Part shown: positions 50,951-62,052 of the stretch, in pieces
How the letters are laid out: every line of letters starts with the position of its first letter
Numbering within the stretch: the stretch's first letter is position 1
NCBI GenBank assembly: GCA_965249175.1
Contig: OZ252227.1
Coordinates: 3,906,001-3,970,000, forward strand
DNA from: CAZYFH01 sp965249175
GTDB lineage: Bacteria; Acidobacteriota; Vicinamibacteria; Vicinamibacterales; UBA8438
Direction: 5' to 3'
Length of the DNA: 64,000 bases
Notes under the pieces: generated by a model
Told to the model about the DNA's origin: nothing
Databases searched by the model: none
The model's input: only the letters and a program-made list of their open reading frames with translations
Made by a program: the position numbers and the translations under genes

Positions 50951-51970
50951 CTAACGCCGCGTCCCCTCGATGTCGGTCCTGACGGAAAACAGTGTCTTGC
51001 CCGCCGTCACGTACAGCGTGCGCAGGTCCGGGCCGCCGAACGCCACGTTGGTAATCGTGTCCTCGAGGATCGGGATGTGCTCGAGGAGATCTCCGGCCGG
51101 CGAGAACACATGCACGCCGGCGACCGTGTCGAGCGTTTCGCTTGTGCCCCGGAGTCGATTGAGCCCGGCGGCCACATACAGATTGCCCTGGCTGTCAATC
51201 GTCATCCCGTCCCCACTTCGACCGGGCGAGAAATCGTGAAACACGCGCATGTTGCTGGCCGTGCCCGCGTCGCTGAGGTCATACGCACGAATCATCCGCG
51301 CGCCGCCTGCGCGCTGATTGGTCTCGATCACGTAGAGCGTGCGATCGTCGGGCGAGATGACGACGCCGTTCGGGCGTTCAATCTCCGGCTCGGTCAGAAT
51401 TCGTTCGATCGTGCCATCGGGATCGACCCGATAGACGCCGTGCACGCCGGTCTGCTCCGGTGTCGGATTGGGCTCCGGGCGATCGGTGAAGTAGACGCGT
51501 CCGCGGCCGTCAATCGTCAGGTCATTCGGCCGGTGGAACTGTCTTCCCTCGTAGCTGTCGGCAACCACCGTCACCTCGCCGGTCTCGACATCCGTGCGAG
51601 TCACCCGGGGCAACGCCGTCACGCCATCTCCGCCCTCGCACGCGAGGAGCCGCCACTCGCTGTCGAAGATCAGGCCGTTCGCGCGATTGCTCGGTTGGCG
51701 ATAGGTCTCCAGCGCTCCGTCCGGCAACAGTCGCATGATCCGGTTGTTGGTGAGGTCGGTGAAGTAGACGGTGCCGTCCTCGTCGACGGTGGGACCCTCG
51801 GTGAACGCCACCGTCGCGGCTACGTCCACGCTCCGGGTCGCCGACGCCGGCGCCGTCTCCATCTCCAGGGCGGGCGGCGGTGGCTCGGCCGCGCACGCTG
51901 GGAACACCACGACGGCGGCGCTCACGGCGATCCCTGCAACGGACGTCTGGTGAGCCACGATTCCCCCCAC
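50951..51970 (-). CDS. SMP-30/gluconolactonase family secreted protein
   Basis: This 339-residue protein opens with a signal, possibly lipoprotein (GIAVSAAVVVFPACAAEPPP). A six-bladed SMP-30 propeller follows, with blades including FTEGPTVDEDGTVYFTDLTN, RPNDLTIDGRGRVYFTDRPE, ERPNGVVISPDDRTLYVIET and DGMTIDSQGNLYVAAGLNRL. Family members are metal-dependent lactonases; metal-ligand Glu, Asn and Asp positions appear conserved. It likely hydrolyses a sugar lactone such as the product of the PQQ dehydrogenase three genes away. That link is inferred from proximity only. Confidence 0.85.
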   Translation of the reverse strand: MGGIVAHQTSVAGIAVSAAVVVFPACAAEPPPPALEMETAPASATRSVDVAATVAFTEGPTVDEDGTVYFTDLTNNRIMRLLPDGALETYRQPSNRANGLIFDSEWRLLACEGGDGVTALPRVTRTDVETGEVTVVADSYEGRQFHRPNDLTIDGRGRVYFTDRPEPNPTPEQTGVHGVYRVDPDGTIERILTEPEIERPNGVVISPDDRTLYVIETNQRAGGARMIRAYDLSDAGTASNMRVFHDFSPGRSGDGMTIDSQGNLYVAAGLNRLRGTSETLDTVAGVHVFSPAGDLLEHIPILEDTITNVAFGGPDLRTLYVTAGKTLFSVRTDIEGTRR

Positions 51971-51977
51971 GTTTCTC

Positions 51978-53771
<1,794 letters not shown>

Positions 53772-53789
53772 AGAGGATGGGTGCCCCGT

Positions 53790-56579
53790 TTACTCGCGCT
53801 CGAGCGCCGCCTGCGCCGCGGCGAGCCGCGCGGTCGGAATCCGATACGGCGAAGCGCTGACGTAGTCGAGTCCCACGGCATCGAAGAAGCGGATGGAGGC
53901 GGGGTCGCCCCCGTGCTCGCCGCAGATCCCGAGCTTGAGGTCGGGTCGCACCGCACGGCCCTTTTCCACGCCCATGCGCACCAACCCACCCACCCCGACG
54001 ACGTCGATGGTGGCAAACGGATCGCGGTCGAGGATCCGGCGCTCCCGGTAGACGCGAAGGAACTTCCCGGCGTCGTCGCGCGAGAACCCAAAGGCCATCT
54101 GCGTCAGATCATTGGTGCCGAACGAGAAGAATTGCGCCTCGGTCGCCACCTCATCCGCGGTCATCGCGCCGCGCGGGATCTCGATCATGGTACCGACGAG
54201 GTATTTCACCTTGATGCCGGCCTCGCGCATCGTCTCGCCCGCCACCCGGTCGATGATGGCCCGCTGATCGCGTAATTCTCCGACGTGGCCGACGAGCGGG
54301 ACCATGATCTCGGGAACGACCCTGAGTCCGTCCCGCTTGAGTCGGCAGGCGGCCTCGATGATCGCGCGCGTCTGCATTTCCGCAATCTCCGGATAGCTGA
54401 TCGCCAGCCGCACGCCCCGATGGCCCATCATCGGGTTGAATTCGTGGAGCTGCTCGACGCGCCGCAGGAGCGTCCGCAGGCGCTCGAGCTCGGTCGCGTC
54501 AGCGCCCGACGTCTCCAGACGGGCGATACGCACCATGAGGTCCTCGCGCTTCGGCAGGAACTCATGAAGCGGCGGGTCGATCAGGCGAATCGTCACCGGC
54601 TCGCCGCGCATCGCCTTGAAGACGCCATAGAGATCGTCACGCTGCAGCGGCAGCAGCTCGTCCAGTGCCGCCCGCCGATCGGCCTCGGACTCGGCGAGGA
54701 TCATCCGCTGCACGATGGGGAGTCGGTCGTCGCCGAAGAACATATGCTCCGTCCGGCACAGCCCGATGCCGCGCGCGCCGAACGCGTACGCCACCGCCGC
54801 CTGATCCGGCAGATCGGCGTTGGCCCGCACGCCCAGGCGCCGCACCTTGTCGGCCCAACCCAGAAGCCGGGTGAAACGCCGGTAGATGTCCGACCGCTTG
54901 GCGTCCAGCTCGCCGGTGAGCACCTGCAAGATTTCGCTCGGTTGCGTCTCGACGCGCCCGATCTTGACGTCGCCTGTGAGCCCGTCAAACGACACGAAGT
55001 CGCCCTCGGCCATCGAGTGCCCGTTGACCGCCGCCACCCGCGCCCTCTCGTCGACGTGCAGATCGCCGGCGCCCACCACCGACGGCTTGCCCATCTGTCG
55101 GCCGACCACGGCGGCGTGCGACGTCATCCCGCCGGTGGCCGTCAGGACACCCTGCGCCACGTGCATGCCGTGGATGTCGTCCGGGACGGTCTCCTTCCGG
55201 ACCAACACCACCGGCTTACCCGCGCTCGCCCATTCGACGGCGTCATCCGCCGTGAACACGACATGTCCCGACGCGGCGCCCGGCGACGCCGGGAGCCCCG
55301 TGGTCACCGTCGGGAGCGCCGACCACGCCTCGGGGTCGAACACGGGGGCCAACAATTGAGAGAGCGCATCCGGATCGACCTGGCGCACGGCCTCGACCGG
55401 GGTCAGGCGCCGCTCGGCGACCAGGTCGGTCGCTATCACCACCGCGGCGCGCCCGGTCCGCTTGCCGTTGCGCGTCTGCAGCATGAACAGCTCCTCGTCC
55501 TGGATGGTGAACTCGAAGTCCTGAACGTCCTTGTAGTGGCGCTCGAGGCGACTCGTGATCCTCCGCAGCTGCCTGTACGCCCGTGGCATGACCTGTTCCA
55601 ACTCGCGGATTGGCTGCGGCGTGCGGATGCCGGCGACCACATCCTCGCCCTGCGCATTGATCAGGAACTCGCCGTAGAACTCCTTGGCGCCCGTGGCGGG
55701 ATTACGTGTGAACCCGACGCCCGTTCCGGACCGATCGCCGGTGTTACCGAACACCATCGCCTGCACGTTGACGGCGGTCCCGATCTCGTCGGCGATGTCA
55801 TAGATGCGCCGATATTCGCGCGCGCGCGGGTTCTGCCACGACCGAAAGACCGCATCGCGCGCCATCCGCAGCTGGCGCCGCGCGTCTTGTGGAAACGCGC
55901 GCCCAGCGGCCCGCCGCGCCACGTCGAGATAGCGAGCCACGACCTCGCGCAGCGCGGCCTCATCCAGGTCGGTATCGAGGGTCGCCCCGCACGCCGCCTT
56001 GATCTGGTCGAACTCGACCTCGAACGCCTCTTTCGGGATCTCGAGCACCACGCTGCCGAACATCTGGATGAACCGCCGGTAGCTGTCGAACGCGAACCGA
56101 CCGTTGTTCGTCCTGACCTTGAGCCCCTCGACCGCGGCATCGTTCAGGCCGAGGTTGAGAATGGTGTCCATCATTCCCGGCATCGAGAACTTCGCCCCCG
56201 AACGCACCGAGACCAGCAGCGGACGGTCGCGCGAGCCGAGTCGATCGCCGGTCAGGCGCTCCAGCCGGCGGAGGTGCGCCTCCATCTCGTCATCGACGAC
56301 ACCGGGCACCGAGCGGCCCGCGGCGTAGTACGCGGTGCACGCCTCGGTGGAGATGGTGAATCCGGGCGGCACCGGGAGTCCGGCGTTGGTCATCTCGGCG
56401 AGGTTCGCGCCCTTGCCACCGAGCAGGTCGCGCATCGACCGGTCGCCCTGGGCCTTGCCGTCGCCGAAGAAATAGACGTGCTTGTGAGGCCGCCGTCGGG
56501 CTTGGCGCTTGGCGGCCATGCGATGACTCGAGGCGCGCGGCCCTCTCTTCCGGCTACCCGCCGTGTTTCTCTTGGCCAT
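53790..56579 (-). CDS. ppdK: Pyruvate, phosphate dikinase
   Basis: This 929-residue enzyme interconverts pyruvate, ATP and phosphate with phosphoenolpyruvate, AMP and pyrophosphate. The N-terminal ATP-grasp domain starts with VYFFGDGKAQGDRSMRDLLG, GGKGANLAEMTNAGLPVPPG and VRSGAKFSMPGMMDTILNLG. The swivelling phosphohistidine domain has TGGMTSHAAVVGRQMGKPSV. The C-terminal PEP-binding barrel carries RTEHMFF, FNPMMGHRGVRL and GTNDLTQMAFGFSRDDAGKF. All key residues are present. An extra basic N-terminus (RKRGPRASSHRMAAKRQARR) precedes the conserved start. It supports gluconeogenesis or reversible glycolysis. It lies between glyS and mutL. Confidence 0.97.
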   Translation of the reverse strand: MAKRNTAGSRKRGPRASSHRMAAKRQARRRPHKHVYFFGDGKAQGDRSMRDLLGGKGANLAEMTNAGLPVPPGFTISTEACTAYYAAGRSVPGVVDDEMEAHLRRLERLTGDRLGSRDRPLLVSVRSGAKFSMPGMMDTILNLGLNDAAVEGLKVRTNNGRFAFDSYRRFIQMFGSVVLEIPKEAFEVEFDQIKAACGATLDTDLDEAALREVVARYLDVARRAAGRAFPQDARRQLRMARDAVFRSWQNPRAREYRRIYDIADEIGTAVNVQAMVFGNTGDRSGTGVGFTRNPATGAKEFYGEFLINAQGEDVVAGIRTPQPIRELEQVMPRAYRQLRRITSRLERHYKDVQDFEFTIQDEELFMLQTRNGKRTGRAAVVIATDLVAERRLTPVEAVRQVDPDALSQLLAPVFDPEAWSALPTVTTGLPASPGAASGHVVFTADDAVEWASAGKPVVLVRKETVPDDIHGMHVAQGVLTATGGMTSHAAVVGRQMGKPSVVGAGDLHVDERARVAAVNGHSMAEGDFVSFDGLTGDVKIGRVETQPSEILQVLTGELDAKRSDIYRRFTRLLGWADKVRRLGVRANADLPDQAAVAYAFGARGIGLCRTEHMFFGDDRLPIVQRMILAESEADRRAALDELLPLQRDDLYGVFKAMRGEPVTIRLIDPPLHEFLPKREDLMVRIARLETSGADATELERLRTLLRRVEQLHEFNPMMGHRGVRLAISYPEIAEMQTRAIIEAACRLKRDGLRVVPEIMVPLVGHVGELRDQRAIIDRVAGETMREAGIKVKYLVGTMIEIPRGAMTADEVATEAQFFSFGTNDLTQMAFGFSRDDAGKFLRVYRERRILDRDPFATIDVVGVGGLVRMGVEKGRAVRPDLKLGICGEHGGDPASIRFFDAVGLDYVSASPYRIPTARLAAAQAALERE

Positions 56580-56586
56580 GTCCGCT

Positions 56587-58833
56587 CTAGTCTTCCCGCA
56601 CGATCTCCGACACGTCCGCGAGCTGAAGAATCACCCGCTCGACACGCTTGACCAGCCAGAGCCGCGCCGCGCGCAACGCCGGATCGTCCGCCATGACGAG
56701 CACGTCGTCGAAAAACCGGTCGACGGTGGGCCCAAGCTTCGCAGCCTCCGCGAACGCGGCGCGATAGCTGCTCCCGGACGCGACGGCCCCGTCGATCACC
56801 GATCGGCGACGGTCCAGCTCCTGGAGGAGCCCTCGCTCGCTCGGCTCCTGGAGCAGCGGCACGTGGGTTTGCCGCAGCGCATCAGGCCTATCGATCGCGT
56901 CGGCGTCGCCGACCACAACCTCCGTCGCGATGTTCTTCACGCGTTTGAACAGCGTCGCGAGCTGCCTGAAGTCAGCCGAGCCGGTGAACCTCGGCAACAC
57001 CTCGAGCTTGCGTCTGGCGTCGAGCGGCCGCACATCGTCGAGGGAGCGCTGATGGGTCACGGAGCGCACGTTGCGAACATCGTATCCGCGGGCTTCCAGC
57101 ACGAAGCGGAGTCGCTCGAAAATGAACGTCGTCTCCCGCAGCTGAATCTCAGGCGTGGCGGGCTTCTCGTGCACGCCGTCCACGAGCGTGAGCAGATCGC
57201 CGACCGATACCCGTGTCGCCACACCGGTGAGCTCCGGAAGGTCGACCAGAATCCGCAGCAGACCCTGCGCCTGGCGTCGCATCCCCAGCGGATCGCGGGA
57301 CCCGGTCGGTTTCTCGCCCGCCCGAAACAGCCCCACCACCGTGTCGAGCTTGTCGGCGAGCGACACGGCCGCCCAAGTTGCCGCAGCGGCCGCACCGAGG
57401 TCGCGCTTCGACGGCGGTGCCGTGGCCTCGATCCCGATCGGCAGATAGTGAAAGTAGATGGCTTTCCACACCGCCACCGGCTCCCCTTGTTCCCGTGCGT
57501 AGACCCCACCCATGACGCCCTGGAGCTCCGGGAACTCACCCACCATGTCCGTCGCGAGGTCCGCCTTCGACAGCATCCCGGCTCGCCGTGCCTGCTCGGC
57601 GTCCGCATCTGACCCGTCAAACACGTCGCGCGCGATTCGCGCGGCCAGCTCGGCGACACGCTCGCTCTTGTCCCGATAGCTTCCAAGCGCGCGATGAAAC
57701 CGGAGCGTATCGAGCCGCTCGAGACGATCGGCGAGTGGCACCTTGCGGTCGGCGTCCCAGAAGAACCGAGCGTCACGGAGGCGCGCCACCAGAACCCGCT
57801 CCGCGTTCCGCGCGATGCGCGCGACGTTGTCGCGCGGCGTGTTCGTCACCGCGAGAAAGTGCGGTTTCAGCCGGCCGCGACGATCCGCGACTGGGAAGTA
57901 GTGCTGATGGTGGATCATCGTCGTCGACAGCACTTCGTCCGGCAACTCCAGAAACTCGGCGGGAAAGGTGCCCGTGACAACGGCCGGACACTCGACGAGG
58001 TCGGGCACTTCGTCGAGCAACGACGACCCCTGGCTCAGCGCCGCCACCCGCCCGCCGACCTTGTCGGCGCACGTCTCGAGCTTCCGCGTGATCCGCGCCT
58101 GCCGATCGCTACGGTCGATGACGACGCAGCCCTCGGCGAGCCGCTTGCGATAGTCGGCGAACGACTTCACGCGGAGCGGGCGCCCCGGCTTTCCCGCCTT
58201 GGCGAAGAACCGATGTCCGTAGCTCACCTGCGTGGCGCGCACCGGGGCCACGCCGGCAGCCGTCGCTCCTGGTGTCCGCTCGACGACGAAGGGCACCACA
58301 CGCCCACCGAACAGGAAGACGATCCAGCGTATCGGGCGGCCGAAGAGAAACTCGCCGCGCCCATCGTCGAGACGGGCATCCCACTGCATCTGCTTTGGAA
58401 AGACGAGATCCCGGAGGGTCGCCGAGAGCACCGAGGGCAGCACCGCGCGCCCCAGCAGCCCGCGTTCGTGCCGGTGATACGCCAGATATGTCCCCTTGGC
58501 GGTCTCGACCCGCACAAGGTCACCGACAGCGGCCCCGTGTTTCCGTGCAAAGCCGTGCGCCGCGGGCGTCGGTTGGCCCTCGGCATCGTACGCCGCACCA
58601 ACTGGCGGACCGGTCACCGTCGCTTCGAGGTCGTCCTGTCGTTCGGCCACGGCCGGCGCGCACGCCACGAGTCGTCGTGGAGTGCTGAACGTCTCGACGG
58701 GCCGAGCGCATTCGAGCCGAGCGACCGCGAGTTGCGCGGTCACGCGTGCCGCGAGCTGACGGGTCAGGCCGGGCAACCAGCTCGCCGGGATCTCTTCACA
58801 CCCGAGCTCGAGCAGGAGCTCGTGGTGCTTCAC
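56587..58833 (-). CDS. glyS: Glycyl-tRNA synthetase beta subunit
   Basis: This 748-residue beta chain of the alpha2beta2 bacterial GlyRS contains the opening LLLELGCEEIPASWLPGL. A central region, FPKQMQWDARLDDGRGEFLF, precedes VSYGHRFFAKAGKP. An HD-like portion (SKADLATDMVGEFPELQGVM) and a C-terminal anticodon-binding-like domain (DDVLVMADDPALRAARLWLV) follow. It recognises tRNA-Gly and is needed for catalysis with the alpha subunit. The GTG at 58833, ten bases after the glyQ stop and preceded by AGGGGCGAGG, is preferred over a start inside glyQ. Confidence 0.96.
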   Translation of the reverse strand: MKHHELLLELGCEEIPASWLPGLTRQLAARVTAQLAVARLECARPVETFSTPRRLVACAPAVAERQDDLEATVTGPPVGAAYDAEGQPTPAAHGFARKHGAAVGDLVRVETAKGTYLAYHRHERGLLGRAVLPSVLSATLRDLVFPKQMQWDARLDDGRGEFLFGRPIRWIVFLFGGRVVPFVVERTPGATAAGVAPVRATQVSYGHRFFAKAGKPGRPLRVKSFADYRKRLAEGCVVIDRSDRQARITRKLETCADKVGGRVAALSQGSSLLDEVPDLVECPAVVTGTFPAEFLELPDEVLSTTMIHHQHYFPVADRRGRLKPHFLAVTNTPRDNVARIARNAERVLVARLRDARFFWDADRKVPLADRLERLDTLRFHRALGSYRDKSERVAELAARIARDVFDGSDADAEQARRAGMLSKADLATDMVGEFPELQGVMGGVYAREQGEPVAVWKAIYFHYLPIGIEATAPPSKRDLGAAAAATWAAVSLADKLDTVVGLFRAGEKPTGSRDPLGMRRQAQGLLRILVDLPELTGVATRVSVGDLLTLVDGVHEKPATPEIQLRETTFIFERLRFVLEARGYDVRNVRSVTHQRSLDDVRPLDARRKLEVLPRFTGSADFRQLATLFKRVKNIATEVVVGDADAIDRPDALRQTHVPLLQEPSERGLLQELDRRRSVIDGAVASGSSYRAAFAEAAKLGPTVDRFFDDVLVMADDPALRAARLWLVKRVERVILQLADVSEIVRED

Positions 58834-58843
58834 CCTCGCCCCT

Positions 58844-59725
58844 CTAGTTCGCGTTCCCACCGCCATCCGACTCCCGCGCCACATGCGCCTGCGCGATCGC
58901 GACCGCGAGCTTGCGCACGCGGAGAATGTAGGTCGCCCGCTCGGTCACCCCGATGCTGCCGCTCGAGTCGAGCACGTTGAACACGTGTGAGCACTTGAGA
59001 CAGTAATCGAGCGCGGGAAGGGCGAGGCCCGAGGCAAGCAACTGCTCCCCGAACGCGTAATAGCGGTCGAACAGATCCCGATGCGTGGCTCCGAACTCGC
59101 CTGGCGGCAGCTCGACCTCGCCAAAGACGTACCTCGACTGCTCGACCTCCTCCCGATGGCGCACGTCGCCATACGACACGCCGGGCGCCCACTCCAGGTC
59201 GTAGACGTTGTCCTTCCCCTGGAGATGCATCGCGATACGCTCGAGACCATACGTGAGCTCGACCGAGATCGGTGCCAGATCGAGCCCGCCGGCTTGCTGA
59301 AAGTAGGTGAACTGGGTGATCTCGAGCCCGTCGAGCAGCACCTGCCATCCGATGCCCCACGCGCCCAGCGTCGGTGACTCCCAGTTGTCCTCCTCGAATC
59401 GCACATCATGGCGAGTCGCGTCGATGCCGCACGCCTGCAGGCTGTCCAGATAGAGGTCCTGCGCGGCATCGGGCGAGGGCTTCAGGATGACCTGGAACTG
59501 GTGGTGCTTGAACAGCCGGTTCGGGTTCTCGCCGAATCGTCCGTCCGCCGGCCGCCGCGACGGCTGGACATACGCCACACGCCAGTGGCGCGGGCCGAGG
59601 ACGCGGAGATACGTCTCCGGGTGCATCGTGCCGGCGCCCACCTCAATGTCGAGGGGCTGCTGGATGAGGCACCCTCGTGACGCCCAGTACTGGGACAACC
59701 GGAAGATCAGATCCTGCAACGTCAT
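58844..59725 (-). CDS. glyQ: Glycyl-tRNA synthetase alpha subunit
   Basis: This 293-residue catalytic subunit of the alpha2beta2 GlyRS activates glycine with ATP. Signature stretches are FRLSQYWASRGCLIQQPLDI (class II motif 1 region), GAGTMHPETYLRVLGPRHWR, EDNWESPTLGAWGIGWQVLL (motif 2 area) and SVELTYGLERIAMHLQGKDN (motif 3 with the conserved Gly-Leu-Glu-Arg). Length is normal. It starts within the recO stop (ATGA overlap) and is followed by glyS after ten bases, the usual GlyQS order. Confidence 0.97.
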   Translation of the reverse strand: MTLQDLIFRLSQYWASRGCLIQQPLDIEVGAGTMHPETYLRVLGPRHWRVAYVQPSRRPADGRFGENPNRLFKHHQFQVILKPSPDAAQDLYLDSLQACGIDATRHDVRFEEDNWESPTLGAWGIGWQVLLDGLEITQFTYFQQAGGLDLAPISVELTYGLERIAMHLQGKDNVYDLEWAPGVSYGDVRHREEVEQSRYVFGEVELPPGEFGATHRDLFDRYYAFGEQLLASGLALPALDYCLKCSHVFNVLDSSGSIGVTERATYILRVRKLAVAIAQAHVARESDGGGNAN

Positions 59726-60537
59726 ATTTTGATGGGGCTACGCGCCGAGCTCCCACGACCTTCTTCTGCCGGCGGGGCCGATGCCGCGTATTCCGACGCC
59801 AGCTCTCGCACGACGCGAGCCGACTTGAGCTCCTTGTCGAGATGCATCGCGATGAGGCGGCGATGCGCGACCGCCAGCTCGCGCTCGGCGCGGCTCGAGA
59901 GCGGCACCCCCCCCAACGCGCCTGGCGCCACGGTGGCCGACGCGCGCAGGAACGCGACCGCATCGGCCGACAGCGCCGTACCCTCGTCTGACGTCGCGCA
60001 CCGGGCGCATCGCAACATCCCCTGGGGCACAGAGAAGCTGGCCCCTCCCGCCCCGAGATCGCCTCCGCACTGTTGGCACTTGACGATTGACGGATAGACG
60101 CCCTGCAGCCGGAGCAGCCAATACTCGAAATAGCGTGCCACTGGCGCGACCGGCACATCGGCGGCCAGGGCCTCGATGACGGAGGCGCCCAGCCGGAACA
60201 GCGTGGCGTTCGGATCGGCCTCCTGCGCCCATTCGTCGATCAGCTCCGCGAAGTACCCCACGTGCGCCAGCGCGTCAGCGTTGCTGCTCGACAGCGGCGA
60301 GCACACCGGCTCCGCGTAGTTCAATCGAACCAGGTCGCGGCGCTCGCGCTCCAGATACGCCAGCCGCGCGTGCGTCAACGGCTCCAGCCCACCCGCGAAC
60401 CTGGACCGTGGCCGGCGCGCGCCCTTGGCGACGCCACGGCGCTTGCCGCGATCATCGGTCAGGAAAACGACGATCCGATCTGCTTCGCCAAGCTTGTAGG
60501 TGCGCAGAATCAGCGCATCAGCGGTGTGGAGCGGCAT
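59722..60537 (-). CDS. recO: DNA repair protein RecO
   Basis: This 271-residue RecF-pathway mediator loads RecA onto SSB-coated DNA. The N-terminal OB-fold reads ALILRTYKLGEADRIVVFLT, then DDRGKRRGVAKGARRPRSRF, the classical RecO start. A helical middle segment (AHVGYFAELIDEWAQE) and a C-terminal zinc-binding module (CQQCGGDLGAGG ... RCARC) follow. It leads the recO-glyQ-glyS-ppdK run and overlaps glyQ by four bases. Confidence 0.94.
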   Translation of the reverse strand: MPLHTADALILRTYKLGEADRIVVFLTDDRGKRRGVAKGARRPRSRFAGGLEPLTHARLAYLERERRDLVRLNYAEPVCSPLSSSNADALAHVGYFAELIDEWAQEADPNATLFRLGASVIEALAADVPVAPVARYFEYWLLRLQGVYPSIVKCQQCGGDLGAGGASFSVPQGMLRCARCATSDEGTALSADAVAFLRASATVAPGALGGVPLSSRAERELAVAHRRLIAMHLDKELKSARVVRELASEYAASAPPAEEGRGSSARSPIKI

Positions 60538-60566
60538 CTGACGCGGTGATCATTCTACCCCGCGAG

Positions 60567-61928
60567 CTACAGGTACTGAATGAAGAAGGTCGCGAGCCCG
60601 AGGAACGCGAAGAAGCCGATGACATCCGTGAGCGTCGTGATGAAGACCGCGGAGGCGAGCGCGGGGTCCACTTTGAGGGCGCGCAACGCGATCGGGATGA
60701 GCGTCGCGGCGATCGCGCCCACCAACAGGTTGACCACCATGGCGAGCGCCAGGATGCCCCCGAAATACGGGTTGCCGACGACCCACCACGCGATGCCCGC
60801 CCCGGCCGCGCCCAGCACCACTCCGTTCGCGAGCCCGACCAACGCCTCTTTGCCGAGCGCCCGCCGCGAATTACTCCACGTGAGGTCGCCGAGCGCGATG
60901 CCGCGGACGATGACCGTGAGCGTCTGCGTGGCGGCGTTGCCGCCCATGCTCGCGACGATGGTCATGAACGCGGCCAGGGCGACGACCTGATCAATGGTCG
61001 CCTGGAACTCCCGCACGACGAGTGCGGCCAGCGTCGCGGTCACCAGGTTGATCCCGAGCCACGGTAACCGCTTGCGCCACGCCTCCCAGGGCCGCGTGAA
61101 GACATGCTCGTCCGCCGACACCCCGGCAAGTCGGAGAATATCCTCGGTCGCTTCGTCCTTGATGACGTCGATCACGTCATCGACCGTGACGATACCGACC
61201 AGCTTGTTCTCTTCGTCCACAACGGGAATGGCCACCAGGTTGTAGTCGGCGACCTCGCGCGCGACGTCTTCCTGATCCGTGTCGACGCGCGCGCTGATGA
61301 GCTCGGTCGTCATGATCCGCTTGAGCGGGGTCTCGGGCGAGACCATCAGCAAGCGACGCAGCGATACGACCCCCACGAGGTGTCGTCGTTCGTCGACCAC
61401 GTAGAGGTAGAACACCATCTCCACCTCGCGTGAGCCCTGCAACGCCTGAATCGCCTGGCCGGCGGTCAGATCCTCCGCCAACGCGAAGACCTCCGGGTTC
61501 ATGATGCGACCGGCGGTCTGGTCGTCATATTCGAGGAGGTGCTGCACGTCGCCCGATTCCTTGCGGCGCATCAGGTCGAGCACCGCGGCGGAGAGCGCTT
61601 CGGGGAGTTGATCGATCAGCGCAGCCGCGTCGTCGGACGGCAGCTCCTGAAACAGCCGGGCAAGCTCATCCGCCGGGCGATCGACGAGCAGCGTCGCGCC
61701 GACCTCCGGGTCGAGCTCGCTGAGCGCCTCCATGGCCAGACGACCGTTATGCCCCAGCAGTGTGCTGAACGCAGACCGACGTTCGTTGTGCGGAAGATCG
61801 CTGAGGACTTCAGCGAGATCGGCGGGGTGTTGCTTCTGGAGCAGGTTCAGGAGGTTGGCGGTCGCACCGATCCGCTGCAGTCGTTTGACTGAATCGAGCA
61901 CCACGTCGATTCGACGGAGGGGCGGCAT
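60567..61928 (-). CDS. mgtE: Magnesium transporter MgtE
   Basis: This 453-residue Mg2+ channel contains the N-terminal superhelical MgtE domain (LNLLQKQHPADLAEVLSDLP, ELARLFQELPSDDAAALIDQ). Two CBS domains for cytosolic Mg2+ sensing follow (RIMNPEVFALAEDLTAGQAI, VGIVTVDDVIDVIKDEATED). Five transmembrane helices are visible toward the C-terminus, including the pore signature AAFMTIVASMGGNAATQTLT and TTLTDVIGFFAFLGLATFF. All expected parts are present at normal length. No riboswitch-like element is evident in the 124-base gap to era. Confidence 0.95.
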   Translation of the reverse strand: MPPLRRIDVVLDSVKRLQRIGATANLLNLLQKQHPADLAEVLSDLPHNERRSAFSTLLGHNGRLAMEALSELDPEVGATLLVDRPADELARLFQELPSDDAAALIDQLPEALSAAVLDLMRRKESGDVQHLLEYDDQTAGRIMNPEVFALAEDLTAGQAIQALQGSREVEMVFYLYVVDERRHLVGVVSLRRLLMVSPETPLKRIMTTELISARVDTDQEDVAREVADYNLVAIPVVDEENKLVGIVTVDDVIDVIKDEATEDILRLAGVSADEHVFTRPWEAWRKRLPWLGINLVTATLAALVVREFQATIDQVVALAAFMTIVASMGGNAATQTLTVIVRGIALGDLTWSNSRRALGKEALVGLANGVVLGAAGAGIAWWVVGNPYFGGILALAMVVNLLVGAIAATLIPIALRALKVDPALASAVFITTLTDVIGFFAFLGLATFFIQYL

Positions 61929-62052
61929 CGTCGTGACCTGCGAGGCGGGTCGGCCTCGCGCGCATCGGTCCGGATATGGATCGTTGTCCCACGTCTCCTA
62001 ACCTGTCAGTCGCGATTGTACCATTTCCCGTGGTTCCACGGTCCACGGGCTG

